Shown one piece after another: positions 15,631 to 24,881 of a stretch of DNA of 57,550 nucleotides (the stretch's first letter is position 1; the number at the start of each line of letters is the position of its first letter). This DNA comes from Cyclobacteriaceae bacterium. Its GTDB lineage: Bacteria; Bacteroidota; Bacteroidia; Cytophagales; Cyclobacteriaceae. The position numbers and the translations under genes are program-made. The stretch spans positions 1 to 57,550 of the forward strand of contig JANQPQ010000041.1 in the NCBI GenBank assembly GCA_028285445.1, read 5' to 3'. A model generated the notes under the pieces. That model was not told the DNA's origin, did not search any database, and saw only the letters and a list, made by a program, of their open reading frames with translations.

Positions 15631-17049
15631 CTACGCCGCTATTCTTCTGATCATCCCACTAAATATGATATTGTGTACTGGCTGAAGTAAATACCAGTAC
15701 ATTCTACCGAAAACTCCCTTGGGCCGAAAAGTAGCCCGTTGCAGCAGCGTGTCGCCGGAAATTTTGAATTCTAACCAGGCTTGCCCCGGCAGGCGCATCT
15801 CCGCATACAGCAATAAGTGTTTCTCCGTCTTTGAGGCATGAATTACTCTCCAGAAATCAAGCGTTTCACCTGCCTGGATTGCCGTTGGGTGTTTGCGCCC
15901 TCTTCTCAGGCCAACACCACCCACCATCTTGTCAATCAGGCCCCTTATGGCCCAAAGGGTATTGGCGTAGTACCAGCCGGTAGCACCACCAATTGACCAG
16001 ATTCTTTCTAATACTTCATTGGTGTCTGTGACAACCTGCTTGCGTACATCTTTAAGGATGCCGGTAACAGGCACTTTCTGAAGGTCCCTGATCCTTTCAT
16101 GGATAAGATCCCCTGATAGTGCGTCAGTCCAGCGCGAAGCTATTTGCTGATGCTGTTCTCTAACTAAGGCGCGATTCACCGCTTCCTTGTAGGTGATTGG
16201 TCTTATATTCAACCATTTTTGTAGAGGATTATCCCGGCAAATTATCTCTACTTTCATACTTTCCACAAGATTCACCGCCAACTTATATGAAGTGGAAGTG
16301 ACAAAAAACAGCCAGTAAGAACTGAGCTTGGGAGTCATTACCGGAACAGTTAGAATTACCGGTTGCAACCCCCTTACCTTGCCGGCAATAGTCATCATTT
16401 CCTTATAAGTAAGAACTTCCGGTCCGCCAATGTCGAAACTTCTATTGAAAGCTTTCTCGAATAGCAACACACCGGTTAAATACTGCAGAACATCGGTGAT
16501 CGCAATTGGTTGGGATCTTGTGTTTACCCATTTCGGAGTAATCATTATCGGTAGTTTATCTACCAGATCTCTGATAATCTCAAAAGAGGCACTTCCGGAG
16601 CCAACAATAATTCCAGCTCGCAGCGTGGTAAGCGCATACTTGTCGCTGCTCAATATCTCTTCAACCCCCTTACGTGATAAAAGGTGAGTAGAAAGCTCTT
16701 CTTCATTAACTATACCGCTGAGATAAATGACCTGTTTCAGCGCGGTTAGCTCTGCATATCCTTTGAAGTTTTCTGCACATCTTTTTTCAAGGTCCGAAAA
16801 ATCCTCGATCTCTGCCGACATAGAGTGTATCAGGTAGTAGGCCACATCTACGTCTTTGGGCAGTACCCGCAAAGAATCGGGCTCCAGAAAATCTGCCTCA
16901 ACTAACTCCACCCTGGCGTCCATGAATTCGTTTAAATCCATGCGACTGATATCTCTCATCACACAAACCACCTCATGGCCGTCTTCCAGTAATTTTGGAA
17001 GCAGTCTTTTGCCAATGTAGCCGGTGACGCCAGTAAGGAGTATCTTCAT
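15631..17049 (-). CDS. Atypical SDR oxidoreductase with C-terminal DUF2867
   Basis: The 472-residue protein starts with an NmrA/atypical-SDR Rossmann motif GVTGYIGKRLL (residues 6-16), followed by DVAYYLIHSM and YLSGIVNEEE. The classical Tyr-x-x-x-Lys is not evident, as in atypical SDRs. From about residue 320 it carries a DUF2867-like domain (GGATGWYYA, LDFWRVI, QAWLEFKI, RPKGVFGRMYWYLLQPVH). This two-domain protein is common in Bacteroidota; its substrate is unknown. It overlaps nothing, but lies 6 bases downstream of the small Lacal_2735-like gene and is probably co-transcribed with it. Confidence 0.85.
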   Translation of the reverse strand: MKILLTGVTGYIGKRLLPKLLEDGHEVVCVMRDISRMDLNEFMDARVELVEADFLEPDSLRVLPKDVDVAYYLIHSMSAEIEDFSDLEKRCAENFKGYAELTALKQVIYLSGIVNEEELSTHLLSRKGVEEILSSDKYALTTLRAGIIVGSGSASFEIIRDLVDKLPIMITPKWVNTRSQPIAITDVLQYLTGVLLFEKAFNRSFDIGGPEVLTYKEMMTIAGKVRGLQPVILTVPVMTPKLSSYWLFFVTSTSYKLAVNLVESMKVEIICRDNPLQKWLNIRPITYKEAVNRALVREQHQQIASRWTDALSGDLIHERIRDLQKVPVTGILKDVRKQVVTDTNEVLERIWSIGGATGWYYANTLWAIRGLIDKMVGGVGLRRGRKHPTAIQAGETLDFWRVIHASKTEKHLLLYAEMRLPGQAWLEFKISGDTLLQRATFRPKGVFGRMYWYLLQPVHNIIFSGMIRRIAA

Positions 17050-17055
17050 GGGAAT

Positions 17056-17226
17056 TTAGTTTTGATCAACTTCTTCTATTTGCTGAAGAAGCTCATCAGC
17101 CTCAGCATATTTCTGGTCACTTTCAGCCCTATTCACAGTTGAAAGCTGATGTGCCTCTTTTAGAAGTTTGTGATAGCGTTTCATCAACCTTTGTTGCTCG
17201 CTTTGAGATTTAAATAGTCCTAGCAT
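17056..17226 (-). CDS. Lacal_2735-family small protein
   Basis: From ATG 17226 the protein has 56 residues: a short N-terminus MLGLFKSQSEQQ, a helix rich in Lys/Leu, the motif KEAHQLSTVNRAESDQK, then an acidic helix. It fits the small 'Lacal_2735' family of Bacteroidota (about 55-60 residues, unknown function). A longer frame from 17304 has an odd low-quality N-terminus and is rejected. It sits 84 bases after the FAS1 gene and 6 bases before the SDR gene on the same strand. Confidence 0.75.
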   Translation of the reverse strand: MLGLFKSQSEQQRLMKRYHKLLKEAHQLSTVNRAESDQKYAEADELLQQIEEVDQN

Positions 17227-17310
17227 TTTTTCTTGATTTAAGTTTGATGATAATTTTGAAAAAGGGGGTGATCGAAACCACCCCCCCGAGCTAAACTCGA
17301 TCAACCATAA

Positions 17311-18216
17311 TTAAGGAAGCAGAACTGCTCCCAAGACATGTATTACTCCGTTTGTTGCTTGAACGTCTGTCAAGACAATTTCAACGGTATTACCATTGGC
17401 GTCATGTATTGTCACATCACTTCCCAGATTGATGGTAAAGGAACCACCATTAAGTGCAGTTACATTCTGACCATCGGAAAGGTCAGTGCTAAGCACATTA
17501 CCCGGAGAAACGACGTGATAAGTAAGTACATTGGAAAGCTCTTGCGTGCTCAGACCAGCAACCACGCTGGCAATTGCCTCAAAGCCTGAGTTTAGAGGAG
17601 CAAATACTGTAAATGGTCCATCTCCTTGCAGGGTTGTAACCAAATCTGCTGTAGTTAGCGCGTTTACTAATTCTGAAAAATTGCTATTGGCAACGGCATG
17701 GCCAACAATATCTAGGGGCATAATAACGGCATCTACCACATGAATAACACCGTTGGTGGCGTCAATGTCAGTAGATGTTACGTTAACAGAACCATTAATC
17801 TGTACGCCACTTCCCTTCTCGATCAGTAGAGAAAGGGCCGTGTCACCAGGGCCAGTAGTTGCTGCTGTTGAGGCATACGTTTGGCCATCAGCAATATCCG
17901 CTGCGAAAATCTCTGCACCAAGCACGTGATAAAGAAGAATCTCCGAAAGATCTTCGTCGCTGATTGTAGAGAGATCTACGCCCAGCGCGTCAAACGCTGC
18001 ATTGGTGGGTGCGAATACGGTAAAGTTGCCACTACCTGCCAGTACTGAAGTAAGGCCAGTTCTGTCTAAGGCAGAAACTAAGGTTGAAAAACTTGGGTCG
18101 TTTGCAGCTATTTCGGCTATGGACTGTGGTCCTTGAACCGGGGTGTCGTCTTCACATGATGGAAGCGTGATGACAACTGCTAAAAGAAGTGATGCAAAAA
18201 TTTTAATCGTTTTCAT
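17311..18216 (-). CDS. FAS1 (fasciclin) domain lipoprotein, two repeats
   Basis: ATG 18216 gives 301 residues with a lipoprotein signal (MKTIKIFASLLLAVVITLPSC, lipidation Cys21); the frame extends to 18237, but that adds residues before a normal signal. Two FAS1 domains follow (about 30-165 and 168-300), each with the motif FTVFAPTNAAFDAL or FTVFAPLNSGFEAI, LLYHV/LTYHV, and NGVIHVVDAV or NGVIHVLGAV. FAS1 domains mediate adhesion or ligand binding outside the cell. The 200-base upstream region is strongly A/T-rich and presumably holds its promoter. Confidence 0.9.
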   Translation of the reverse strand: MKTIKIFASLLLAVVITLPSCEDDTPVQGPQSIAEIAANDPSFSTLVSALDRTGLTSVLAGSGNFTVFAPTNAAFDALGVDLSTISDEDLSEILLYHVLGAEIFAADIADGQTYASTAATTGPGDTALSLLIEKGSGVQINGSVNVTSTDIDATNGVIHVVDAVIMPLDIVGHAVANSNFSELVNALTTADLVTTLQGDGPFTVFAPLNSGFEAIASVVAGLSTQELSNVLTYHVVSPGNVLSTDLSDGQNVTALNGGSFTINLGSDVTIHDANGNTVEIVLTDVQATNGVIHVLGAVLLP

Positions 18217-18417
18217 GGTTGTTAAAAGGTTAAACATGACATCTTAACATCCCATGATTTATTTTGTTTAATATTTTTTACTAAAAATTAAACAAAAGGA
18301 TAAAAATATGCCTATAATCGCTGTAATCGCAATAAATAATTTTAATTTTTGTTTAGTTAATCGATAGAATAATTAAACATCAATGACGATCCGCCATCAA
18401 AAAACAGGTCAAAATTG

Positions 18418-19314
18418 TTACCAACCTATCTCTAATTTTTCCATTCCTGTACCGTCCCGATTAATCAGATAGAGATGAGATCCGTTCTCATCATTGGAGC
18501 CAAAAAGAATCCGCCCCGAGGGCATCCATTGAGCGGAACTTCTTCGTCCTTCTGACATTGTCAATTGCCTTACATTGTTTCCATCGGCATTCATGATAAA
18601 CAACTGCCAGTTGCCTTTGCTTCCACGCTTAGAGGTAAAGGCAATAAACTGCCCGTCAGGCGACAGGCGGGGACCGCTATCTCGCGCAGCATGAGGTGAA
18701 ACAACCTCCAACCCATTACCGTCAACGTCAGCTCTTACTATTTCCCAGTCTTTACCATTTACGGCAACCCCTATTATGGCATCCGCTGATGTTATGTACT
18801 CAATAGCGTGGTGGTGCTCGAAAGCCGTACTCCAAATTCCATCGCTGCCATTTAGTAAATTAAGTTTATGCACTGCGCCACCATTTGCATCGGTAGTGTA
18901 ATACAAATGCTGATTGTCACCGAGCCAGAAACCGGCCAAATTCAATCCAGGGTCGTTGGTTCTCCTGATAGATTTACCATTAGGAAGTTTCTTCGTATAG
19001 ATTTCAATATTTCCATCACGGTTGGAATAAAACGCTAACTGTTTACCATCAGGCGACCAGAACGGCAAGCCCTCGGCTGCTTGATTAGTTGTGATCCTAA
19101 CAGGTTCTGTACCATCAATATTCATGATGTAGATATCTGAATTGCTTCCTACAATTCCCCGAAAAGCGATCTTGGTACCGTCAGGAGAAATGGCTGGCTC
19201 CATTTCTCGTACATTCTGCTGGCCCGAACCCGATAAGGTGATGGAGTAACAGAATAAGAATAAGTAAAAGGCCCGGCTACGCACAGCTGAGTTGGTTTGG
19301 TGATACTCCTCCAA
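18418..19314 (-). CDS. Secreted TolB-like beta-propeller (WD40-like PD40 repeats)
   Basis: The 298-residue protein has an N-terminal hydrophobic segment (residues ~14-30) and repeated PD40 motifs: AISPDGTKIAFRG, FWSPDGKQLAFYS, RLSPDGQFIAFTS and QWMPSGRILFGS, each followed by a DIYIMNIDG, EIYTKKL or LFIMNADG strand. It should fold as a six-bladed TolB-like propeller acting in the periplasm or outside, often as a protein-protein or glycan docking module. It lacks a peptidase domain. A 107-base divergent region separates it from the M2 peptidase gene. Confidence 0.8.
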   Translation of the reverse strand: MEEYHQTNSAVRSRAFYLFLFCYSITLSGSGQQNVREMEPAISPDGTKIAFRGIVGSNSDIYIMNIDGTEPVRITTNQAAEGLPFWSPDGKQLAFYSNRDGNIEIYTKKLPNGKSIRRTNDPGLNLAGFWLGDNQHLYYTTDANGGAVHKLNLLNGSDGIWSTAFEHHHAIEYITSADAIIGVAVNGKDWEIVRADVDGNGLEVVSPHAARDSGPRLSPDGQFIAFTSKRGSKGNWQLFIMNADGNNVRQLTMSEGRRSSAQWMPSGRILFGSNDENGSHLYLINRDGTGMEKLEIGW

Positions 19315-19422
19315 CGTAAATTGGTGCTTTTCAGTTCTTTATATGCCACGAAGAGCAGTTTACCAGATTTAGGTGGTGGATTTATTATATTTACCGCGCT
19401 CTGAGCCTAACAAAAATCAACT

Positions 19423-21240
19423 ATGAAAAAGCCTCTCCTCTACCTAAGCATTGTTTCCATAATCCTATTCAACTCTTGCGGTGAGCAATCTGACTCAGCT
19501 AGGGATATTAAGACTGAAGCGCAAACTTTCCTTGATGAATACACAACCACATTCCTGGATCTACAATACAAATCTGCGGAGGCTGAATGGGCTTCGAATA
19601 CCCGCATCGTGGATGGCGATACCATGAATGCATACAATACCAAAGTTGCCAATGGCAATTTGGCTGCCTTTACCGGCAGTACTGAGGTAATTGAGAAAAC
19701 AAGGGAGCTGCTGCAGGGCAAAGATCAACTAGATGCCGTGCAAGTGGAGCAATTGGAAGCAATTCTATATGTGGCTGCCAACAATCCAGCCACTGTACCA
19801 GATTTGGTTGCGGAGAGAATAAAGGCCGAAGCATTACAAACAGAGGCTCTTTTTGGTTTTGATTTCCAGATAGATGGTGAGTCAGTTTCTACTAATGATA
19901 TCGATAACATCTTGAAGAGTGAAAACGATGTGCAAACCAGATTAAGGGCTTGGGAAGCCAGCAAAGCTGTTGGTAAGGACCTTAAAAACGGCTTGGAAAA
20001 TCTGCAAAGTCTTAGGAATCAAACTGTGCAAGCACTTGGCTATTCTGATTATTATACCTACCAGGTTTCTGACTATGGTATGACCGTGGACGAAATGGCC
20101 GCTCTTTGCAAGCAACTTATGCAAGATGTTTGGCCGCTCTATCGGGAGTTGCACACCTATGCCCGCTACAGTCTGGCCGAAAGATATGGAGAGGAAGTGC
20201 CTGAAATGCTGCCAGCTCATTGGTTACCTAACCGCTGGGGACAAGACTGGTCTTCGCTAATTGAAGTTGAGGGCATCGATTTGGATGGCGTATTGGAGGA
20301 AAAAGGTTCGGAATGGTTGGTAAAACAGGCTGAAGAGTTCTACATCAGCCTTGGATTTGATCCATTGCCTGAGACATTCTACACTAAATCCAGTTTATAC
20401 CCACTTTCTCCGGATTTCGACTACAAGAAGAATAACCATGCATCAGCCTGGCATATGGATCTACAAAATGACGTGCGCAGCCTGATGAGTGTGATACCCA
20501 ATGCCGAATGGTATGAAACTACCCACCATGAGCTTGGTCATATCTATTACTACATGTCTTACACTAATCCGGATGTACCGCCGCTACTCAGAGGCGGCGC
20601 AAACCGGGCATTTCACGAAGCCATTGGTAGCATGCTAGGGCTGGCTGCCATGCAAAAACCTTTCCTGGAAGGACTGGAGTTGATTCCCGCCGGTGTGGAA
20701 ACCGATGAGACACAAACTTTGATGAAGGAGGCCCTTAATTATATAGTTTTCATTCCGTGGTCAGCCGGGGTTATGACATTCTTCGAACAAGACCTTTACG
20801 CCAGCAATCTTACCAAAGACCAGTACAACGCAAAGTGGTGGGAGTTGAAAAGGAAGTATCAAGGTATAGTACCGCCATCAGAAAGAGGTGAAGAATTTTG
20901 CGACGCCAGTTCCAAGACTCACATAAATAACGATGCTGCTCAATATTATGATTACGCACTCTCCTACGCCCTATTGTTCCAGGTGCATAATCATATTGCC
21001 ACCAATATCTTGAAGCAAGATCCTAGATCTACCAACTACTACGGCAGTGCGGAAGTGGGGCAGTTTCTTGAAAGTATATTAAAATCAGGCTCTAAAGGAG
21101 ATTGGAGAGCACTAATTGAAGGTGCCACCGGGGAGCCTATTAGTGCCAAGGCTATGCTGAATTATTTCGAGCCGCTGACCGCCTATTTACAAGAGGTAAA
21201 TGCAGGAAGAGAGCATACGCTTCCAGAGAGCTTTGAATAA
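19423..21240 (+). CDS. M2-family peptidyl-dipeptidase (ACE-like) lipoprotein
   Basis: The 605-residue protein has a lipoprotein signal (lipidation Cys19, LFNSCGEQ) and a full M2 catalytic domain. The zinc motif is His369-Glu370-Leu-Gly-His373 (THHELGH) with a third ligand Glu399 in FHEAIGS. The M2 family removes C-terminal dipeptides from oligopeptides; animal ACE belongs here. The length is normal for single-domain bacterial members. It faces the periplasm or surface and likely serves peptide feeding. It converges on a small lipoprotein gene only 9 bases away. Confidence 0.9.
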   Translation: MKKPLLYLSIVSIILFNSCGEQSDSARDIKTEAQTFLDEYTTTFLDLQYKSAEAEWASNTRIVDGDTMNAYNTKVANGNLAAFTGSTEVIEKTRELLQGKDQLDAVQVEQLEAILYVAANNPATVPDLVAERIKAEALQTEALFGFDFQIDGESVSTNDIDNILKSENDVQTRLRAWEASKAVGKDLKNGLENLQSLRNQTVQALGYSDYYTYQVSDYGMTVDEMAALCKQLMQDVWPLYRELHTYARYSLAERYGEEVPEMLPAHWLPNRWGQDWSSLIEVEGIDLDGVLEEKGSEWLVKQAEEFYISLGFDPLPETFYTKSSLYPLSPDFDYKKNNHASAWHMDLQNDVRSLMSVIPNAEWYETTHHELGHIYYYMSYTNPDVPPLLRGGANRAFHEAIGSMLGLAAMQKPFLEGLELIPAGVETDETQTLMKEALNYIVFIPWSAGVMTFFEQDLYASNLTKDQYNAKWWELKRKYQGIVPPSERGEEFCDASSKTHINNDAAQYYDYALSYALLFQVHNHIATNILKQDPRSTNYYGSAEVGQFLESILKSGSKGDWRALIEGATGEPISAKAMLNYFEPLTAYLQEVNAGREHTLPESFE

Positions 21241-21249
21241 TTAATCAGG

Positions 21250-21645
21250 CTAATCCCAGACGGTAGTACCGGTGACCCGGGTCCAATAGACTTGCTGCGC
21301 AAGATCGCCCAGGCTATCGCGATTGTGGTAAATGAATCGCAACTCATTGGTAAATTCTGAGTTGCCCACCGGCTTAATAGTTATTTGATCTCCTTTAACA
21401 CTGTATTCAATCTTGTTCACAATATCAGTGAATACAATAATCCCTTCAGACTCATTTAGAAACTCAAGGTCTTGAAAACAGTTTAGGAAGAAAAAGTCAG
21501 GATTAGGTTGAGCATCCAGACACTCTTGCTCGGTTGGAAAAAATAGTCTCACATACCGTTCTCCAGCTAGCTGGTTTTTCAAATTATCATCAACACAAGA
21601 TAGCAATGTGATTAGAACAAAAATCAGCAGATATCTACTTGACAT
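21250..21645 (-). CDS. Hypothetical lipoprotein
   Basis: From ATG 21645 the protein has 131 residues and a lipoprotein signal MSSRYLLIFVLITLLSC (Cys17). The frame's first ATG at 21657 adds only MART in front of it. The body is acidic, with Cys residues in QECLDAQ and FLNCFQD and strands such as IIVFTDIVNKIEYSVKGDQI. No family is recognised. It seems to be a single gene. Confidence 0.55.
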   Translation of the reverse strand: MSSRYLLIFVLITLLSCVDDNLKNQLAGERYVRLFFPTEQECLDAQPNPDFFFLNCFQDLEFLNESEGIIVFTDIVNKIEYSVKGDQITIKPVGNSEFTNELRFIYHNRDSLGDLAQQVYWTRVTGTTVWD

Positions 21646-21742
21646 GGTCCGGGCCATTTATTGCTTAGAGTCTGCATCGGCCCATTAGGTTGGAATCTCT
21701 CTACTAATTTGGTTGGGAAAGTTCTAAGCTGCCAAGAAACGC

Positions 21743-23581
21743 CTAATCACTTGCGGTTGCTATACCCACCTCAGCCTTCTCCAACACAGGAAACATCCTA
21801 ATATTCTTATCCTGGTAATGATCTAAACTCTTCAGGATGTAATCCAGCAGATCAAGTGCCTGCAGGATGTAGGGACCCTTGTTTAGCATCACACAATCTG
21901 CATTAAGGGCCGTAGCCGCATCAGTAATCTCCGAGCGGGATGGAATTCCTTTCTTGGCTAGTGTCTCCAGCACCTGCGTGGCCCAAACATCTGGAATGTG
22001 AGCGGCATTGGAGAGCAACAAAATCTCTTGCTGAACGCGAGCCATGTTTTCCCAACCAGATTCAATTGCTAAATCTCCACGAGCAATCATCACACCTAAA
22101 GGGTAGTTTCTCATTCCTTCCAGCAAGATGTCCGTAAGATTGTTGTAAGCTTTCTGAGTTTCTATCTTGAGAATTATGCCGAGCTTATCAGTAGCTCCCA
22201 ACTTCTCAAGTTCTGCCAGCAAGGAACGTACGTCTTCAGGTGTATTTACAAACGAGAAATTGATGACATCAGCATGCGCTACTACAAACCTCAAATCCTC
22301 CCTGTCTTTTGCAGTTAAACCCTCCATTTGCAAATTAGTTTGTGGCAGGTTAATGCCTTTATCAGACCTTAAGTTCGACCCACCACCCTTGGCATGGGTT
22401 ATTTCAACCGTTATCTCATCTTTTGTAACAGCTGTTATCTTACCAGCAATTTTGCCATCATCGAAAAGTATTCTCTCTCCTACTTTTACATGTTGGAATA
22501 CCTCTTGCGACGTGCAGGATATAAAAGCCTGATTGATCACCTTGCCATCCTCACCATGCTCCGCTGGTCTTCCAGCAATATTCTCCCGGATTACCCTTAG
22601 CGTATCTCCCGTTTTCAGACTTAAAGATTGCTCCAATGCAGGCAGTTCCCCTACCTTACAGGTGCTCTTCGATTCTTCTATCATAAGTGATGTTCCAGTT
22701 TCAACATAACTGGTATCAGGGCAAGTAACCGTTACTTCTCCATCGGCTACCTTCTCCACTGTAAGTATTCTATTTTTGTTTCGGGCATCAGATAAGTGAA
22801 TCTCATCTCCAACTTTAAGTTTTGCTAACCATACATTCTCCACGGGTAATGCTTGGGGGCTTAAGTGCTCTGTTTGGCTGGCAAGAATGATTCTGGCTGG
22901 TTCCGTTGTTTTCCCATAAACGTTGCGAGAAGGTCTGAACCGAAGAACTTTTGGGCCCTTTTCAATCTCTCCAGTCCTGATTTTTGGTCCGGCCAAATCC
23001 ATTGAAATTCGGCAGTTCTTCTTCAGTTTTTTGCGTGCAACCGCAATGTGATCGATCATTTTCTTCCATTGCTCAGGCCCATCATGAGCACAATTAATTC
23101 TGGCAGTATTCATCCCGGATTCAAGCAGGTTGTGAACCAGATCATAGTCATTAGCGGCCTCACTTGGTAGGGTCACCATTATCCTAACCCTCCTCCCTTT
23201 AGACCGATATCCCAGTAGATTCTTAGTGTTTCTCCTTTGCGATTTCGAGGCTTTTTTGATTGAAATGCCATCATTTGAAGACTCTCCAGAGTCGCCGATC
23301 AAATTTTGAAGAATAAATTTACAGTTCTTCAAACTGGCCAACACATGTGATTCAGCTCTGGCTAATCTTGACAAACCAAGGTTTCCAAGAGTTTTTTGCA
23401 TTGCGGTGATGTCAATACTTCGCAGCGCCCTATAGTGAACTAAATTTTGGGCACTTTGCCTATAAGCTGGGTGAACATTATCAATTTGCTGTTGATAATG
23501 GGCCTCAGCCCGTTGCAGGCCTGCACCTATTTCCTCGATTTCCTCAATTAAAGATTGAATTCTATCTGCTTTAATTTTCAT
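21743..23581 (-). CDS. Atypical pyruvate kinase with N-terminal extension and no C-terminal domain
   Basis: The 612-residue protein holds a pyruvate kinase barrel: ARINCAHDGPEQW (~160-172; canonical NFSHG region), MDLAGPKIRTGEI (~198), ILKIETQKAYNNL with the catalytic Lys, ARGDLAIE and VWATQVLETLAKKGIPSRSEITDAA. An enlarged B domain (~225-395) is inserted in the barrel. The first ~125 residues form helices not found in ordinary pyruvate kinase, and the usual C-terminal allosteric domain is missing. It should convert PEP and ADP to pyruvate and ATP, but regulation must differ. It is probably a second pyruvate kinase of the genome. It is transcribed alone. Confidence 0.8.
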   Translation of the reverse strand: MKIKADRIQSLIEEIEEIGAGLQRAEAHYQQQIDNVHPAYRQSAQNLVHYRALRSIDITAMQKTLGNLGLSRLARAESHVLASLKNCKFILQNLIGDSGESSNDGISIKKASKSQRRNTKNLLGYRSKGRRVRIMVTLPSEAANDYDLVHNLLESGMNTARINCAHDGPEQWKKMIDHIAVARKKLKKNCRISMDLAGPKIRTGEIEKGPKVLRFRPSRNVYGKTTEPARIILASQTEHLSPQALPVENVWLAKLKVGDEIHLSDARNKNRILTVEKVADGEVTVTCPDTSYVETGTSLMIEESKSTCKVGELPALEQSLSLKTGDTLRVIRENIAGRPAEHGEDGKVINQAFISCTSQEVFQHVKVGERILFDDGKIAGKITAVTKDEITVEITHAKGGGSNLRSDKGINLPQTNLQMEGLTAKDREDLRFVVAHADVINFSFVNTPEDVRSLLAELEKLGATDKLGIILKIETQKAYNNLTDILLEGMRNYPLGVMIARGDLAIESGWENMARVQQEILLLSNAAHIPDVWATQVLETLAKKGIPSRSEITDAATALNADCVMLNKGPYILQALDLLDYILKSLDHYQDKNIRMFPVLEKAEVGIATASD

Positions 23582-23754
23582 GGCAACAATTTAGCAAATA
23601 CCAGTTAAGCATGGCTGTAATAAGGGCGGACAAAATCGAACCAAAGGTGTAATGGCGTACACTATTGCAAGCGAAATATATTAAGTGCAAATTATAAGTT
23701 CTTAATTGTCTATTTCGCTCTTTTGGAGTCGGGCCAACAGTACCAAAAACCAAC

Positions 23755-24681
23755 ATGAAGCAACCGTGCATTCTCTTACTTCTTGTCATTGCTATCAGCC
23801 TTTCGGCTTGTAGAAGCACGTCGGATCAGATGCCAACTGTCATTGGAGTTAATCTTCAAAAACATATAGTGATGTCAAATGGACACCCAATGGCTTTATG
23901 GAATAAGACTGCAACAGAACCGAAGGGCGTAATTCTATTCATACACGGTCGCACATGGGGCGCAAGACCACTTTATGACCTCCAGGTAAAGGGCGAGGAC
24001 CTCTCGTTTATGGATGGTATGGTCCAGCAGGGGTTTTCAACTTATGCCCTCGATCTTAGAGGTTACGGAGATACCCCCAGAGACAGCACAGGATGGAACA
24101 CCGGTAACAAGGCTGCCAACGACATAGTCACCGTTTTAAAGTGGATATCGGAGAAACATAATGGGAAACCAGTTCATCTGTTTGGATGGTCGATGGGGGC
24201 GCCCCTATCATTACTTACAGCCCAGAAAAATTCTGACCACATTGCTTCTTTAATCCTCATTGGTTTTGCTGCAGATCTGGATAACAAATTCCCTCACGAT
24301 TTAGACATCCCAATGCTAAAGCAGCCTACCGATGCCCAGTCAGTGTTGGAAGATTTCGTGGTACCAGGATCCATCAGTAAAAATGCCCTCGATACTTTTG
24401 TGGAAGCCTGCTTGCTGAATGATCCGATACGTGCCGACTGGAATCAATTACATGAATTCAACGAACTCGACCCTGGCAAAATTGATATTCCTACGCTTCT
24501 AATTCAAGCTGAATTTGACCAATATGCTAAAACAGCATGGCAGTCAAAACTGTTCACCCGGCTCAAGACTATGGATAAGACATGGCTGATATTGCCTGGG
24601 GCAGACCATGTTGCCCCACTTGAGAATAGCCGAACACGCCTAATTAAGGTGATGGTCGATTTCTTAGACGGTCGCGATTAA
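23755..24681 (+). CDS. Alpha/beta hydrolase lipoprotein
   Basis: The 308-residue protein has a lipoprotein signal (LLVIAISLSAC, Cys19). The hydrolase core shows an oxyanion strand ILFIHGRTWGARP (~62-74), the nucleophile motif GWSMG (~143-147), an acidic residue in LIQAEFDQYA and the catalytic His in PGADHVAP. It is a serine esterase, lipase or thioesterase-like enzyme in the periplasm or on the surface; its substrate is unknown. Its promoter region is shared with the divergent pyruvate kinase gene (173 bases). Confidence 0.85.
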   Translation: MKQPCILLLLVIAISLSACRSTSDQMPTVIGVNLQKHIVMSNGHPMALWNKTATEPKGVILFIHGRTWGARPLYDLQVKGEDLSFMDGMVQQGFSTYALDLRGYGDTPRDSTGWNTGNKAANDIVTVLKWISEKHNGKPVHLFGWSMGAPLSLLTAQKNSDHIASLILIGFAADLDNKFPHDLDIPMLKQPTDAQSVLEDFVVPGSISKNALDTFVEACLLNDPIRADWNQLHEFNELDPGKIDIPTLLIQAEFDQYAKTAWQSKLFTRLKTMDKTWLILPGADHVAPLENSRTRLIKVMVDFLDGRD

Positions 24682-24758
24682 ACTGACTAACGACGCGTAT
24701 CTTAATCTACAAACATAGAATCCGAGTCAAACAAAAAGCTAGATAAACTACTTCTAAA

Positions 24759-24851
24759 TTGAACTGGATAGCACTCGAGGAGAATCTGAAGTCCTTTGCG
24801 AAGGATTTTGCCGCTAGTTTTGAAACGGATAATGTTGGCCATGTAGGGTAA
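24759..24851 (+). CDS. Possible 30-residue ORF or remnant
   Basis: A TTG-initiated frame encodes a plausible amphipathic peptide (NWIALEENLKSFAKDF, then a short tail) and stops at TAA. The same frame is open for over 20 codons past the stop. It may be a decayed small gene lying between convergent genes. No homology is known. Confidence 0.2.
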   Translation: MNWIALEENLKSFAKDFAASFETDNVGHVG

Positions 24852-24881
24852 CAAAAAGGCAAGACAAAACCTGGTAACCCA

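Noticed and set aside
22167-22532. A 121-codon + strand frame inside the pyruvate kinase gene
   Set aside because: It is antisense to conserved pyruvate kinase motifs and has no start region of its own.
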